Positions 1 to 8,422 of a stretch of DNA of 64,000 nucleotides are shown here, piece by piece (within the stretch, counting starts at the first letter, position 1; the number at the start of each line of letters is the position of its first letter). The stretch covers positions 1,109,501 to 1,173,500 of the forward strand of contig JADKJU010000001.1 of assembly GCA_016720855.1 (NCBI GenBank), in the 5' to 3' direction. The notes under the pieces were generated by a model that saw only the letters and a program-made list of their open reading frames with translations, did no database searches and was not told where the DNA came from. The position numbers and the translations under genes were made by a program. The DNA is from Betaproteobacteria bacterium. Its GTDB lineage: Bacteria; Pseudomonadota; Gammaproteobacteria; Burkholderiales; Usitatibacteraceae.

Positions 1-51
1 GCCAACGCGATCTACTTCTCGTTTCTCGCCGGCATCTTCCACTTCAAGTAA
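1..51 (+). CDS. C-terminal tail of an upstream gene (partial)
   Basis: Frame 1 is open from the left edge and stops at TAA 49-51, giving the 17-codon tail ANAIYFSFLAGIFHFK. The tail is hydrophobic and aromatic, as in a membrane segment or a last beta-strand, but it is too short to assign. The gene converges on the GDP-fucose synthase gene and the two are separated only by the palindrome at 55-98. That this is a real gene end is inferred from the open frame and from the terminator-like palindrome directly after the stop. Confidence 0.45.
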   Translation, partial: ANAIYFSFLAGIFHFK

Positions 52-54
52 CCC

Positions 55-98
55 TGTAACAATGGGGTCAGGTTCGCGAACCTGACCCCATTGTTACA
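55..98. repeat. 44-bp perfect palindrome, REP-like, between convergent genes
   Basis: Bases 55-98 are a perfect inverted repeat centred on TTCGCGAA, with arms containing GGGGTCAGGTTC and GAACCTGACCCC. Such GGGGTCAG...CTGACCCC palindromes are common dispersed intergenic repeats in proteobacteria and resemble REP elements linked to Y1-type transposases. It starts three bases after the left gene's stop. Its right end supplies the TAA stop (minus strand 94-96) of the GDP-fucose synthase gene, so it probably inserted at the gene end and also serves as a bidirectional terminator. Confidence 0.75.
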
Positions 99-1053
99 AG
101 CCTTCGGCGTACTGCTGGTAGGTGGCGGTGATGCCGTCGCGCAGGGTGATGCGGTGGCGCCAACCGAGCGCCTGCAGGCGATCGACGCTGAGGAGTTTGC
201 GCGGCGTGCCGTCGGGCTTGCTGCGGTCCCAGGCGAACTCGCCCTTGAAGCCCACGACGGACTTCACCAGGTCGGCCAGCTCCGCAATCGTCTGGTCCTC
301 GCCTGTTCCGATGTTGAAGAGGGGGAAGCCGGGGCTGCCGACGGCAACCTTGCCGAACTGGTCATCCGGCATCTCCATGAGGAAGACGCAGGCCTCGGCC
401 ATGTCGTCGCTGTGCAGGAACTCGCGGCGCGGGCTGCGGGTGCCCCAGAGAACGACTTCCTTCGCTTCGGCCACCTTCGCCTCGTGGCATTTGCGGATGA
501 GCGCGGGCAGCACGTGCGAGGTGTCCAGGTCGTAGTTGTCCCCCGGGCCGTAGAGGTTGGTGGGCATCACCGAGAGGTACTTCGTGCCGTACTGGCGTTT
601 GTAGGAGGCGCACATTTCTATGCCGGCGATCTTGGCCAGGGCATAGGCGCGGTTCGTGGTCTCCAGCGGGCTCGTGAGGAGGTACTCCTCCTTGATGGGC
701 TGCGGGCAGTCGCGCGGATACACGCAGCTCGAGCCCAGGAAGAGAAGGCGCTTCACCCCGTGGCGCCAGCTCTCGTGGATCACGTTGGTCTGCAGGGCCA
801 GGTTCTCGTGGATGAACTCGGCGGGCTGGTCGCGGTTGGCGAGAATGCCGCCCACCTTGGCCGCGGCGAGCATCACGTGCTCGGGCTTCTCCTCGTCGAA
901 GAACCTGCGCACGGCGGCCAGGTCGGCCAGGTCCAGCTCGGCGTGGGTGCGGGTGATGAGGTTCGTGTAGCCGCGGCGCTGGAGCGCTCGGATCAAGGCG
1001 GAACCGACCAGGCCTCGGTGGCCGGCGACGAAAATGCGGGATTGCCTATGCAT
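94..1053 (-). CDS. fcl: GDP-L-fucose synthase (GDP-4-keto-6-deoxymannose epimerase/reductase)
   Basis: Cytosolic short-chain dehydrogenase-type enzyme that epimerises and reduces GDP-4-keto-6-deoxy-D-mannose to GDP-L-fucose with NADPH, supplying fucose for exopolysaccharide. From ATG 1053 it has 319 residues, the usual length for the family. The nucleotide-binding GHRGLVG lies at residues 11-17, GSSCVYP at 107-113, and the catalytic Tyr and Lys at 137 and 141 (YALAK). An in-frame ATG at 1083 would add ten residues absent from typical members; neither start has a clear ribosome binding site. It is last in the minus-strand export/kinase operon. Its stop codon lies inside the 55-98 palindrome. 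No GDP-mannose 4,6-dehydratase gene is in the window, so the preceding step must be encoded elsewhere. Confidence 0.93.
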   Translation of the reverse strand: MHRQSRIFVAGHRGLVGSALIRALQRRGYTNLITRTHAELDLADLAAVRRFFDEEKPEHVMLAAAKVGGILANRDQPAEFIHENLALQTNVIHESWRHGVKRLLFLGSSCVYPRDCPQPIKEEYLLTSPLETTNRAYALAKIAGIEMCASYKRQYGTKYLSVMPTNLYGPGDNYDLDTSHVLPALIRKCHEAKVAEAKEVVLWGTRSPRREFLHSDDMAEACVFLMEMPDDQFGKVAVGSPGFPLFNIGTGEDQTIAELADLVKSVVGFKGEFAWDRSKPDGTPRKLLSVDRLQALGWRHRITLRDGITATYQQYAEGL

Positions 1054-1098
1054 GAGCGGCGGCGCAAAACCAACCGGGTTCATGGACCCGGTTCATTC

Positions 1099-3351
1099 TC
1101 ATTTCGCGTGATGCCCGTACGTTTTGCCGTATCCCTTGTAGCCGTACTTCTTGTAGCCCTTGTAGCTGCGATAGCCGCTGTACTCGCCGTAGTAGCGCTC
1201 GGCCCGCTCGAGGTCGAGTTGATTGAGCACCACGCCAAGGATGGGCGCATCCACCCGCCGCAGCCGCTTCAACCCGTTCTGCGCCACCTGGTACGGGGTG
1301 GAATCGGCCTTCACCACGTAGATCACCGCCGAGGCGTAGTTGGAGAGCACCAGCGAGTCGGAGACCAGCTGCAACGGGGCGGAATCGAAGATCACGATGT
1401 CGAACGCCTCCCGCAGCTTCATCACCACGTCATCGAAGCGCTTCGAGGAGAGCAGCTCCAGCGGGTTGGGCGGCACCGTCCCGGCCGGCAGCACGAAGAT
1501 GCCCGCCTTCTCGTGATTGAACACGCACTGGCTGATCTGCGCCTGCCCGGCCACCAGGTCCGCCAGCCCCGGCGCCTTGGGGTCGCGCCCGATCAGCCGC
1601 GCGATCTTGGGCCGGCGCATGTCCGCGTCCACCAGTAGCACCTTCTTCACCTGCCCCAGCGCACAGGCCAGGTTGTAGGAAACCGTCGTCTTGCCCTCCT
1701 CCGGCACGGAGGAAGTCACCACCACCATCTTGTGCACGTCATCGAGCGCCGACATGAGCACGCTCGTGCGGATCGTCCTCACCGCCTCCGAGAACGCCGA
1801 CTGCGAGTCGTTGAAGAAGGCGAGCTCGGAAATGAACCCCTTCTTCCCCGAAATCCCCTTGATCAGCTGCAGCACCCCCAGCGCCGGCACCCCCAGGCGC
1901 TGCTCCACGCCCGTGGTGGAGTTGAGCGTGTTGTTCAGCCGGTCCAGAAGCAGCGCAAGCATGGCCGCCAGCACCAGCGCCACCGCCGAAGCGATGCCCA
2001 CGATCTGCCTCTTCTTGGGCGCGTAGGCCTCATTGGGAACGGTCGCCGGATCAACCACGCGGGCGATGGTGGACTGCAGGTCCCCCGCCGTGCTCGTCTC
2101 CTTCAAGCGCCCCACGAACATGTCGTAGAGGTTGCGGTTCTGCAGCGCCTCGCGCTCCAGGATCCCGAGCTGGAATTCCTTGCGGTTGAGCCCCTGGATG
2201 TCGCCCTTGCTCTGGCTCAAAGCGCGCTCCACCGCCGATTCGTTCACCTTCGCCACTTCATACTCGCGCCCAATGCCGGCGACCACGCTTTCCACCTGAC
2301 GGCGCGTGTTCTCGCGCGCGGATTCCACTTCGGCCCGTGCCTTGAGCATCGCCGGGTGCTCGGGGCCGTAGCGCTTGGCCGCCTCACCCAGCCGGCGCTC
2401 GGCATCGCCTTCCTGTTCCTTCAGCTTCTGCACCAGTGGGTGGCGCAGCACCGCCGGAATCGTCTCGTAGCTGGACTTGGACTTGCCGGAGCTGATCTGC
2501 TGCACCAGGGTGTTGGCCGCTTCTGCTTCCGCCCGCTTGGCGCGCGCTTCGACCAGGCTTCGCGTCAACTCCTCCAACTGCTTGGAGGCCCCGGACATGG
2601 CGAGGCCCTTCGCATCCACAATGCGCTCGCGGTCCCGATATTCCTGAAGGTTGCGCTCGGACGCGTCCACCTTGCCGCGCAGTTCTCCCATGCGCGAGCG
2701 CAGCCATTCCGTCGCCTTCTGCGTCATCGCGATGCGGGCATCGAGATCGCTCTCGATGAAAAGTTCCGCCATCGCATTCGGCACAGTGGCAGCAAGCTCG
2801 CGATCGTGGGCCGTGAAGCTTATCTGCGCAAGCTGGCTATTGCGAACGAGTTGAATCTGGACATCGTTCTTGAACTTTTTCACCACGCCCTTGAGGATGG
2901 CGTCCTCGGTCAGCGGCGTGGCATCGTCCATGAAGAGCCCGAGAAACTTCGCCTTCATCCCCGGCTCCGCCTGCCTTGGATCGTAATCCGGGTGGGAAGT
3001 GAGCTTGAGCTTGACGATGGTCTTGCGTGCCAGCTCGTCGCTCTTCAGGATCTCCACCTGCGTCTGGTAATACTCGCGCTGGATCAGGCCCTGGTTGTAG
3101 ACCTCCTCGATGGAGACGACCTTGTTCTTGCCCTGCTCGATGAGGAGGACCGCCGTACCGCGATAGGAGGGGCGGATCGCGAACACGACCAGCGTGGCCA
3201 GGATCGCAACCAGGAGCGTGAGCCCCAGGATGCTCCAGCGCCGCTTGGCGATCGCACGCCAGTACTCGACGATGTCCAGCGTTTCCGCCTGCGGGGCAGC
3301 ATCGGGCGCCGCACCAGACTGCAGGCGTTCCTGGAGCGTGAGATCGTTCAT
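1099..3351 (-). CDS. Wzz-type chain-length regulator fused to BY-kinase (polysaccharide tyrosine autokinase)
   Basis: Inner-membrane polysaccharide co-polymerase of the Wzc/EpsB type, controlling polymer length and export by tyrosine autophosphorylation. The 750 residues run in order: cytoplasmic start, first membrane helix (about 40-58), a long coiled-coil periplasmic Wzz region, second membrane helix (about 447-465), then a P-loop kinase with Walker A SSVPEEGKTT at 547-556, Walker A' VLLVDADMRR near 571-580 and Walker B VIFDSAP near 653-659. The tail is a tyrosine cluster of ten Tyr in about 28 residues, the expected autophosphorylation site. Its ATG overlaps the TGA of the upstream export gene by one base (TGATG), so the two are probably translationally coupled. 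The fucose synthase gene follows 45 bp downstream. Confidence 0.93.
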   Translation of the reverse strand: MNDLTLQERLQSGAAPDAAPQAETLDIVEYWRAIAKRRWSILGLTLLVAILATLVVFAIRPSYRGTAVLLIEQGKNKVVSIEEVYNQGLIQREYYQTQVEILKSDELARKTIVKLKLTSHPDYDPRQAEPGMKAKFLGLFMDDATPLTEDAILKGVVKKFKNDVQIQLVRNSQLAQISFTAHDRELAATVPNAMAELFIESDLDARIAMTQKATEWLRSRMGELRGKVDASERNLQEYRDRERIVDAKGLAMSGASKQLEELTRSLVEARAKRAEAEAANTLVQQISSGKSKSSYETIPAVLRHPLVQKLKEQEGDAERRLGEAAKRYGPEHPAMLKARAEVESARENTRRQVESVVAGIGREYEVAKVNESAVERALSQSKGDIQGLNRKEFQLGILEREALQNRNLYDMFVGRLKETSTAGDLQSTIARVVDPATVPNEAYAPKKRQIVGIASAVALVLAAMLALLLDRLNNTLNSTTGVEQRLGVPALGVLQLIKGISGKKGFISELAFFNDSQSAFSEAVRTIRTSVLMSALDDVHKMVVVTSSVPEEGKTTVSYNLACALGQVKKVLLVDADMRRPKIARLIGRDPKAPGLADLVAGQAQISQCVFNHEKAGIFVLPAGTVPPNPLELLSSKRFDDVVMKLREAFDIVIFDSAPLQLVSDSLVLSNYASAVIYVVKADSTPYQVAQNGLKRLRRVDAPILGVVLNQLDLERAERYYGEYSGYRSYKGYKKYGYKGYGKTYGHHAK

Positions 3352-3893
3352 CAGAAGAAGCTTTCCTCGACGGTAAGGATGTCACCGGGGTACACGGGCG
3401 CGTTCAGGTCCACCTTGCGCGTGGTCTGCGTGGGGTCGTCGTCGCGGATGATGTTCAGCTTGTCTCGCGCCGCCCGCTCCTTGAAGCCGCCGGCAATCGA
3501 AATGGCCTTCCTCACCGTCAAGCCTGCGCTGAACGGGTACCCGCCGGGCTTCTCCACGTGGCCGTTCACGAAGAAGTTGCGGTACTCATCGATCATCACC
3601 GTCACCTGGGGGTCGAGCAGGTAGCGGCCCTTCAGGCCCTTGGTGATCAATTCCTCCAGCGCCCCCACCGTCATGCCCTTCACCCGGATCTCGCCCAGGA
3701 TCGGAAAGGAGATGGTGCCGGCGTCCGACAAGCGGACCTTCTCGCGCTTGAGGTCGTCCTCCCCCACCACGCGGACGGTGACCAGGTCACCGGCACCCAG
3801 CTTGTAGGAGGAGAGTTCGGACTGCGCCTGGACGGACAGGGCCCCGGAAAGCAGGAGCAGGACAGCGAAGAAAATGCGGGGCATGGGCGCCAT
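3351..3893 (-). CDS. Polysaccharide export protein (short Wza-like, poly-export plus SLBB)
   Basis: Periplasmic or outer-membrane protein for exopolysaccharide export. A signal peptide (MPRIFFAVLLLLSGALS, cleavage near VQAQ) precedes a poly-export domain (YKLGAGDLVTVRVVGEDD) and an SLBB-like segment (NFFVNGHVEKPGGYPF). At about 180 residues it is much shorter than E. coli Wza (379 residues). It lacks the C-terminal helix that forms the outer-membrane pore, and no lipobox cysteine is visible, so another protein, perhaps the beta-barrel encoded just upstream, may provide the pore (inference). The start is uncertain among ATG 3893, ATG 3884 and the longer frame from 3947; the signal peptide favours 3893 or 3884. 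The stop overlaps the kinase start by one base. Confidence 0.88.
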   Translation of the reverse strand: MAPMPRIFFAVLLLLSGALSVQAQSELSSYKLGAGDLVTVRVVGEDDLKREKVRLSDAGTISFPILGEIRVKGMTVGALEELITKGLKGRYLLDPQVTVMIDEYRNFFVNGHVEKPGGYPFSAGLTVRKAISIAGGFKERAARDKLNIIRDDDPTQTTRKVDLNAPVYPGDILTVEESFF

Positions 3894-3963
3894 GAAGGGT
3901 CGTGCGGGTGTCTGGGAATGGGCCCCTCTGCAGGGGGCCTTCGGCAAAAAACCGGGCCTTCAG

Positions 3964-4006
3964 CAAAAACTCGGGCTCCGGAGCATTTTACCGCCACCGA
4001 AGCCCG
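3964..4006 (-). terminator. Intrinsic terminator after the beta-barrel gene
   Basis: Read on the minus strand, CGGGCTTCGG pairs with CCGGAGCCCG (one G-U pair) around a 15-base loop and is followed by AGTTTTT. A second T-run (TTTTTT) follows about 15 bases on, after another GC-rich segment. It lies between the beta-barrel gene and the export gene, so these may be separate or attenuated transcripts. Confidence 0.6.
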
Positions 4007-4050
4007 TTTGCCGCACGGCCGCCCCGAAGAGCGCCCTGCCACCGCCCGTG

Positions 4051-5280
4051 TTACATGGAGAATGCAGCAGAGAACAGCCAGAGGTTCTTGTCGTAGTCGT
4101 AGAAGGCGATGTTGGAATCGCGCTTGGTATAGGTGTACTCGGCCCCGAAGGTTACCCAGCGGCGGAACTTGTAGTCGATCCTGGCCCCGTACACCTCGAT
4201 GTCGTCGGTGCGCGGGAAGCCCTGGTAGGCGTCCTTCTGCCAGCGCGCATTCACCCCTGTCGTCAGCACGGAGCTCCAGTCATGGTTCCAATTGATGCCC
4301 GTGGCATCCGAGAGAATGAAAGTGCCTTGCCCGGTGGAATCGACCGGTGTGCGCGCGCTGTAGACATCGACCTTGGAATAGGTGCGCGGCATCCACGTGA
4401 TCATCCCTTCCCAGCCCGTGCCCGACCAGCCCGGGTTGGTGGAATCGAAGTCCTTCTTCAATTGGCCAACCTTGAGCGTGCCGCTGGTAGCCGCCGTGGC
4501 CTCCCACGTGGCGCCCAGGTAGTAGCGGGATTCGTTGCCGCTGTAGGTGGAAGTCGAATCGAGGTAGTTGATGCTCGAGCCGCGGGCCTCGGCCAGCAGG
4601 TACGTCTTGGGCATCACGCGCCAGTAGAAGGCGCCGCCGTAGTCCGTCACATCCTTGTCGCTGGCGTAAGTGGTCTGCTTGTTGTTGAGGTAGCGCTTGT
4701 AGGTCTTGCTGCCGAACACCTCGAAGCGGCCCTCTGCCCCCGGGGCCCCGTGCGCGTACATGATGCCCGGGGTGTTCGTGTAGTACTTGTCCGGGCTGCC
4801 CTGAAGAAGAATGGTGCGGTCCGTCGAGCCGCGCGGATCGTGCCCGCGTACGTAGTCCCAGTACACGCGCGCAAAGTCACGCTGCGTGAAGGCGTAGTCG
4901 TAGGACATGCGCGAGGCCCCGTCGGCATAGTTGTCCGCAGTGGAGTCGCTGTAGCGCCCGTAGTAGGCCAGGAGACTCATGTTGAACACCGACCTCTCGT
5001 CGCGCGCGTTCAGGTTCACGCCGCCGCCCGCGATCAGGTAGGGGGAGCTGATCTCGTTCCTGCTGGCCGTCGTGAGGTTCGAATCGTGGCCGTAGGACAC
5101 GGAGGCAAACGGCGCGGCATAGACCGGCGAGTCACCGAGCTGCACGGCAGCCGGGCCGGAAGTCGATCGTTCCGTGCTGGGGAATTGGTAGGCGGGGCGC
5201 ACCGGGCCTGTCTGCGCCATGGCACCGCTCCCTGCGGTCAAGAGGGCCGCGGCCAGCGCAATGAATTTCTTGTTCGTCAT
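4051..5280 (-). CDS. Outer-membrane beta-barrel protein of the exopolysaccharide locus
   Basis: 409 residues with a clear Sec signal peptide (MTNKKFIALAAALLTAGS, cleavage after AMA-Q), then alternating aromatic and polar strands typical of an outer-membrane barrel, for example FASVSYGHDSNL, LLAYYGRYSD and TFGAEYTYTKRD, ending in a strand that reads NLWLFSAAFSM. It resembles the EpsL-like/BBP2_2 barrels found beside exopolysaccharide export genes in betaproteobacteria. The likely role is a polymer exit channel or surface anchor; this is inferred from position and fold, not from a catalytic motif. It is first on the minus arm, divergent from the MBOAT operon, and a terminator follows it. Confidence 0.82.
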   Translation of the reverse strand: MTNKKFIALAAALLTAGSGAMAQTGPVRPAYQFPSTERSTSGPAAVQLGDSPVYAAPFASVSYGHDSNLTTASRNEISSPYLIAGGGVNLNARDERSVFNMSLLAYYGRYSDSTADNYADGASRMSYDYAFTQRDFARVYWDYVRGHDPRGSTDRTILLQGSPDKYYTNTPGIMYAHGAPGAEGRFEVFGSKTYKRYLNNKQTTYASDKDVTDYGGAFYWRVMPKTYLLAEARGSSINYLDSTSTYSGNESRYYLGATWEATAATSGTLKVGQLKKDFDSTNPGWSGTGWEGMITWMPRTYSKVDVYSARTPVDSTGQGTFILSDATGINWNHDWSSVLTTGVNARWQKDAYQGFPRTDDIEVYGARIDYKFRRWVTFGAEYTYTKRDSNIAFYDYDKNLWLFSAAFSM

Positions 5281-5637
5281 GGAGTTATGTCTCCCTTAAA
5301 GTCCAGACCCGGCAAACACCGGGGTTCAATTCTAAATCCTCTAACGCGCGCTTGCCGTACCACCGCGGGCCGCGGCGTTGATGACGCCCTGCGCGACGCC
5401 CGCGTTGAGTGCGGCGGAGAGCCGTACGATGGCACCGAACCCTTTCGATGGCTCCCTCCGGGGCGTGGCCGGGAACCCGCAAGACAACCTGCTTAACTTG
5501 TTGATAATTAAATGAGAATATTGAAAATTCCTGGCGGGAAGTGTACGAGTCAATCGGCCCGGGGTCAATAAAGAGTTCCGGCCTGGGCCATGCGATGATC
5601 ACGACGCCGTTCCGGATACGATCAGGGACCCGTCCCG
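5281..5637. other. Divergent intergenic region with an AT-rich promoter island
   Basis: 357 bp between the divergent beta-barrel and MBOAT genes. An AT-rich island at about 5492-5532 stands out from the GC-rich surroundings and is the best place for promoters of both arms, with TTGATA and TATT/TAATTA-like elements, though no clean -35/-10 pair could be fixed. AGGGAG lies about 12 bases before the beta-barrel ATG (minus), and CAGGGA lies about 10 bases before the TTG of the MBOAT gene (plus). A 75-codon minus-strand frame at 5341-5568 has no recognisable features and is not called. Confidence 0.45.
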
Positions 5638-7158
5638 TTGCTCTTCAATTCGCACGAGTTCGTGCTGGTGTTCCTTCCGCTGGCGTGGGCCATCCACCGC
5701 GCCTGCGCGCGCATTTCCCGGCCCGCCACGATCGCGTGGCTGTGCGTGGCCTCGCTCGCGTTCTACGCCTGGTGGGATGTACGCGACCTGGCCTTCCTGC
5801 TCGCGTCCATCGCGGCCAACTTCGGTGCGGGGATGGCCCTGCACCGCAGCCGCAGCCGCGCCCTCCTCGGGCTTGCCATCGGCGCGAACATCGCGCTTCT
5901 CGCCTGGTTCAAGTGGCACGCGGGAGACGCAGGCGCGCCGAACGGCCCCGTGGGGCTGGTCTCCGGCATCGCGATTCCGCTGGGCGTTTCCTTCTTCACG
6001 TTCACCCAGATCGCCTACCTGGCGGACGTCGCGACGGGAAAGACGCGCCCGTCGCGATTCGCGGAATACCTCCTCTTCGTCTCGTGGTTCCCGCACCTGG
6101 TCGCCGGCCCTCTCCTGCGGCACGACCGCGTTCTGCCACAGTTCCGCCGCAAAGGGGCCTTCGGAATCGCGCCGGAGGACGTGGCCCGCGGCCTCACGCT
6201 CTTTGCGCTGGGTCTCGCCAAGAAGGTCTTCCTCGCGGACGAGGTCGCGCTGCACGCGGCCCCCGCCTTTTCGGCCGCGGCGGCAGGCGTCCCGCTCACG
6301 CTGGTGGAAGCCTGGGTGGCCCTGCTCTGCTACTCGTTCCAGATCTACTTCGACTTTTCCGCCTATTCCGACATGGCGCTCGGCCTGTCGAAGATGTTCG
6401 GCATCGATCTGCCGCTCAATTTCGATTCGCCCTATCGCGCGGCGAGCCTCGCGGATTTCTGGCGCCGCTGGCACATGTCGCTCTCCTCGTTCCTGCGCGA
6501 CTACGTCTATGTCCCGCTGGGAGGAAACCGGAACGGACCGTGGGCGACAGGGCGGAACCTCTTCGCGACATTCCTTCTCGGCGGGCTCTGGCACGGCATC
6601 GCCTGGACCTTCGTCGCGTGGGGCGTGGCCCACGGCGCGCTGCTGGCGGCGAGCCACTCGCGGCGCGCGCCGCGGCCGTCTTCGCCATCGCAATCGCCAA
6701 CCCCTGCCAATGCGCCGGCGGCGGGCTGGCGTGCCGCGCCGAAGATCGCCCTGACCTTCCTCCTCGTCACGCTCGCGTGGGTTCCGTTCCGCGCCGACAG
6801 CCTTGCGACGGCGAGTTCGCTCTTTGCGAGCCTCTTCGGCGCGAACGGCACCACCCTCCCGCGTTCCTGGGCGCCGTGGGCACCCATGATTCCCTGGGCG
6901 GAACTGGGCGTCGCGTTCGAGGGCACGTTCCGGAACGCCACCTTCGACGGCCCGCGCGCGATCGCAACACTCGCCCTTCTGGCACCCATCGTGTGGCTGG
7001 CGCCCAACGCGTGCCGGATCACGGGCCTCGGGGCTCCGGCCGAACCGCGCTGGGGATGGCGCCCCACTCGGGGCTGGGCGATCGCCTCGGGCGTGCTGCT
7101 CGCGATTTCGGTGCTGCGGCTGGTCCGGCCCAGCGCTTTCCTCTACTTCCAGTTTTGA
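5638..7158 (+). CDS. MBOAT family membrane O-acyltransferase (AlgI-like)
   Basis: Polytopic inner-membrane protein of 506 residues expected to move acyl groups (usually acetyl) across the membrane for polysaccharide O-acylation. It opens with MLFNSHEFVLVFLPLAW, the typical beginning of bacterial MBOAT proteins, which supports the TTG start at 5638; CAGGGA lies upstream at a suitable spacing. The conserved FWRRWHMS is at about 274-281 and the membrane-embedded catalytic His is in GGLWHGIAWT (His319). The SGNH-like gene begins 19 bp downstream, matching the known MBOAT/SGNH partnership in alginate and cellulose acetylation. It heads the plus-strand operon. Confidence 0.92.
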   Translation: MLFNSHEFVLVFLPLAWAIHRACARISRPATIAWLCVASLAFYAWWDVRDLAFLLASIAANFGAGMALHRSRSRALLGLAIGANIALLAWFKWHAGDAGAPNGPVGLVSGIAIPLGVSFFTFTQIAYLADVATGKTRPSRFAEYLLFVSWFPHLVAGPLLRHDRVLPQFRRKGAFGIAPEDVARGLTLFALGLAKKVFLADEVALHAAPAFSAAAAGVPLTLVEAWVALLCYSFQIYFDFSAYSDMALGLSKMFGIDLPLNFDSPYRAASLADFWRRWHMSLSSFLRDYVYVPLGGNRNGPWATGRNLFATFLLGGLWHGIAWTFVAWGVAHGALLAASHSRRAPRPSSPSQSPTPANAPAAGWRAAPKIALTFLLVTLAWVPFRADSLATASSLFASLFGANGTTLPRSWAPWAPMIPWAELGVAFEGTFRNATFDGPRAIATLALLAPIVWLAPNACRITGLGAPAEPRWGWRPTRGWAIASGVLLAISVLRLVRPSAFLYFQF

Positions 7159-7177
7159 CGCGCCGCCAATCCTCCCG

Positions 7178-8422
7178 ATGGATGCCAATCGCTACCTGCG
7201 CACGATGATCGCCACCGCGGCCGTCCTCGTGGCCGCCGTCGCTGCGTTCAACGTCGCGGTGGATCCGCTGGCTGTCTTCGGGGCGCCCCGCATCGAGGGG
7301 TTCAATGCGCTGAAGCCGGAAATGCCGGGCCGGGAGCGCGAGTCCAAGCTGAACGCACCCGAGCTCGCCAATGCCCGCGCCCTCGTCCTCGGCACGTCGC
7401 GGGCCGCCATCGGCCTCGACCCGGCGGCGCTGGAGCCGGTGATCCCCGGCGCCTACAACCTCGCCTTCGCCGGTCAATCGCTGCACGAGACGCGGCTCGT
7501 CCTCGAGGCCCTGGCGCCCGGCCTCGCCGGATCGACGGTCCTGGTGGGGCTCGACTTCTTCGCCGCGAACGCGACCTTCGACCGGGATTCCGCGACGACC
7601 GCGAGGACCCTGGCCCAGCCGCGCTTGCGCCGGCTCGCGGACATCGCGCTCTCCCTCGATACGGCGGACGCCAGTCTCGCCACGATCCGTGGGCAGGACG
7701 CCGCCGAGGTCGAGGCGCTCGGGCGCGACTATTCGCCGCGCGGGCACCTGCGCCTGAGCACCGCTTACTCGGCACGGCGCGGCGGGGCGAACGCGATGTT
7801 CGAGGCGAGCGAGCGCGCGTATGCCTCCGAGTTCTATTTTCCGCCGCCGACGAGGCGATTCTCGTGGAAGGACGGCGAGCGTGACACTCGCGCGGACCTC
7901 GAGGTGATCTTCGCGGTCGCGCGAGCGCATCGAATCCGGCTTCTCGCTTTCCTCTCGCCCGCCCACGCGCACCAATGGGAGGTCGTGGAAGCGCTCGGCT
8001 TGTGGCCCGAGTTCGAGCAATTCAAGCGCCTCGTCCTCTCGGCGAGCGAGCACGCGGCAGCCGGTGCTCCGTCCTGGCCCGTGCGGGATTTCGCCGGGCA
8101 CTTCCCGGAAGTCTCCGCTGCGCTGCCACGGGGCAGCGGAGAAACGCTCGCCACCCACTGGGATTCGTCGCACTACCGCGAGGCGCTTGGTAACATGGTC
8201 GCCGAATGCGTTGTCCGTGCCACGCCGGAAGCGCCGGGGTCCTTCGGCGCGCGGCTGGAGGCGGCGACGATCGACGAACATCTCGGGCGGCTTCGCGAAA
8301 TGCGCGCGCAGTGGCAGTCCGCGAACCCAACCGAGCACGAGGCCGTGTCGAGAATCGCGCAGTCATCCCGGCCAGCCAGGGCCACCATCGAACCCAGCGC
8401 TGCGGCGCGCGCCGAGCCATGA
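7178..8422 (+). CDS. SGNH-like exported protein, probable partner of the MBOAT acyltransferase
   Basis: 414 residues with an N-terminal membrane anchor or uncleaved signal (residues about 8-27). Two features suggest an SGNH/AlgJ-DltD-like fold: ALVLGTSRAAIGL at about 68-80, with the candidate nucleophile Ser in GTS, and HWDSSHYREALG near residue 327, with a D-x-x-H pair typical of block V. In such systems the SGNH protein completes acyl transfer to the polymer in the periplasm. That role here is inferred from motif and neighbour. The C-terminal ~50 residues are low-complexity. Its TGA overlaps the methyltransferase ATG (ATGA at 8419-8422). Confidence 0.72.
   Translation: MDANRYLRTMIATAAVLVAAVAAFNVAVDPLAVFGAPRIEGFNALKPEMPGRERESKLNAPELANARALVLGTSRAAIGLDPAALEPVIPGAYNLAFAGQSLHETRLVLEALAPGLAGSTVLVGLDFFAANATFDRDSATTARTLAQPRLRRLADIALSLDTADASLATIRGQDAAEVEALGRDYSPRGHLRLSTAYSARRGGANAMFEASERAYASEFYFPPPTRRFSWKDGERDTRADLEVIFAVARAHRIRLLAFLSPAHAHQWEVVEALGLWPEFEQFKRLVLSASEHAAAGAPSWPVRDFAGHFPEVSAALPRGSGETLATHWDSSHYREALGNMVAECVVRATPEAPGSFGARLEAATIDEHLGRLREMRAQWQSANPTEHEAVSRIAQSSRPARATIEPSAAARAEP

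Noticed and set aside
5341..5568. 75-codon minus-strand frame upstream of the beta-barrel gene
   Set aside because: No ribosome binding site or domain; it covers the AT-rich promoter island.
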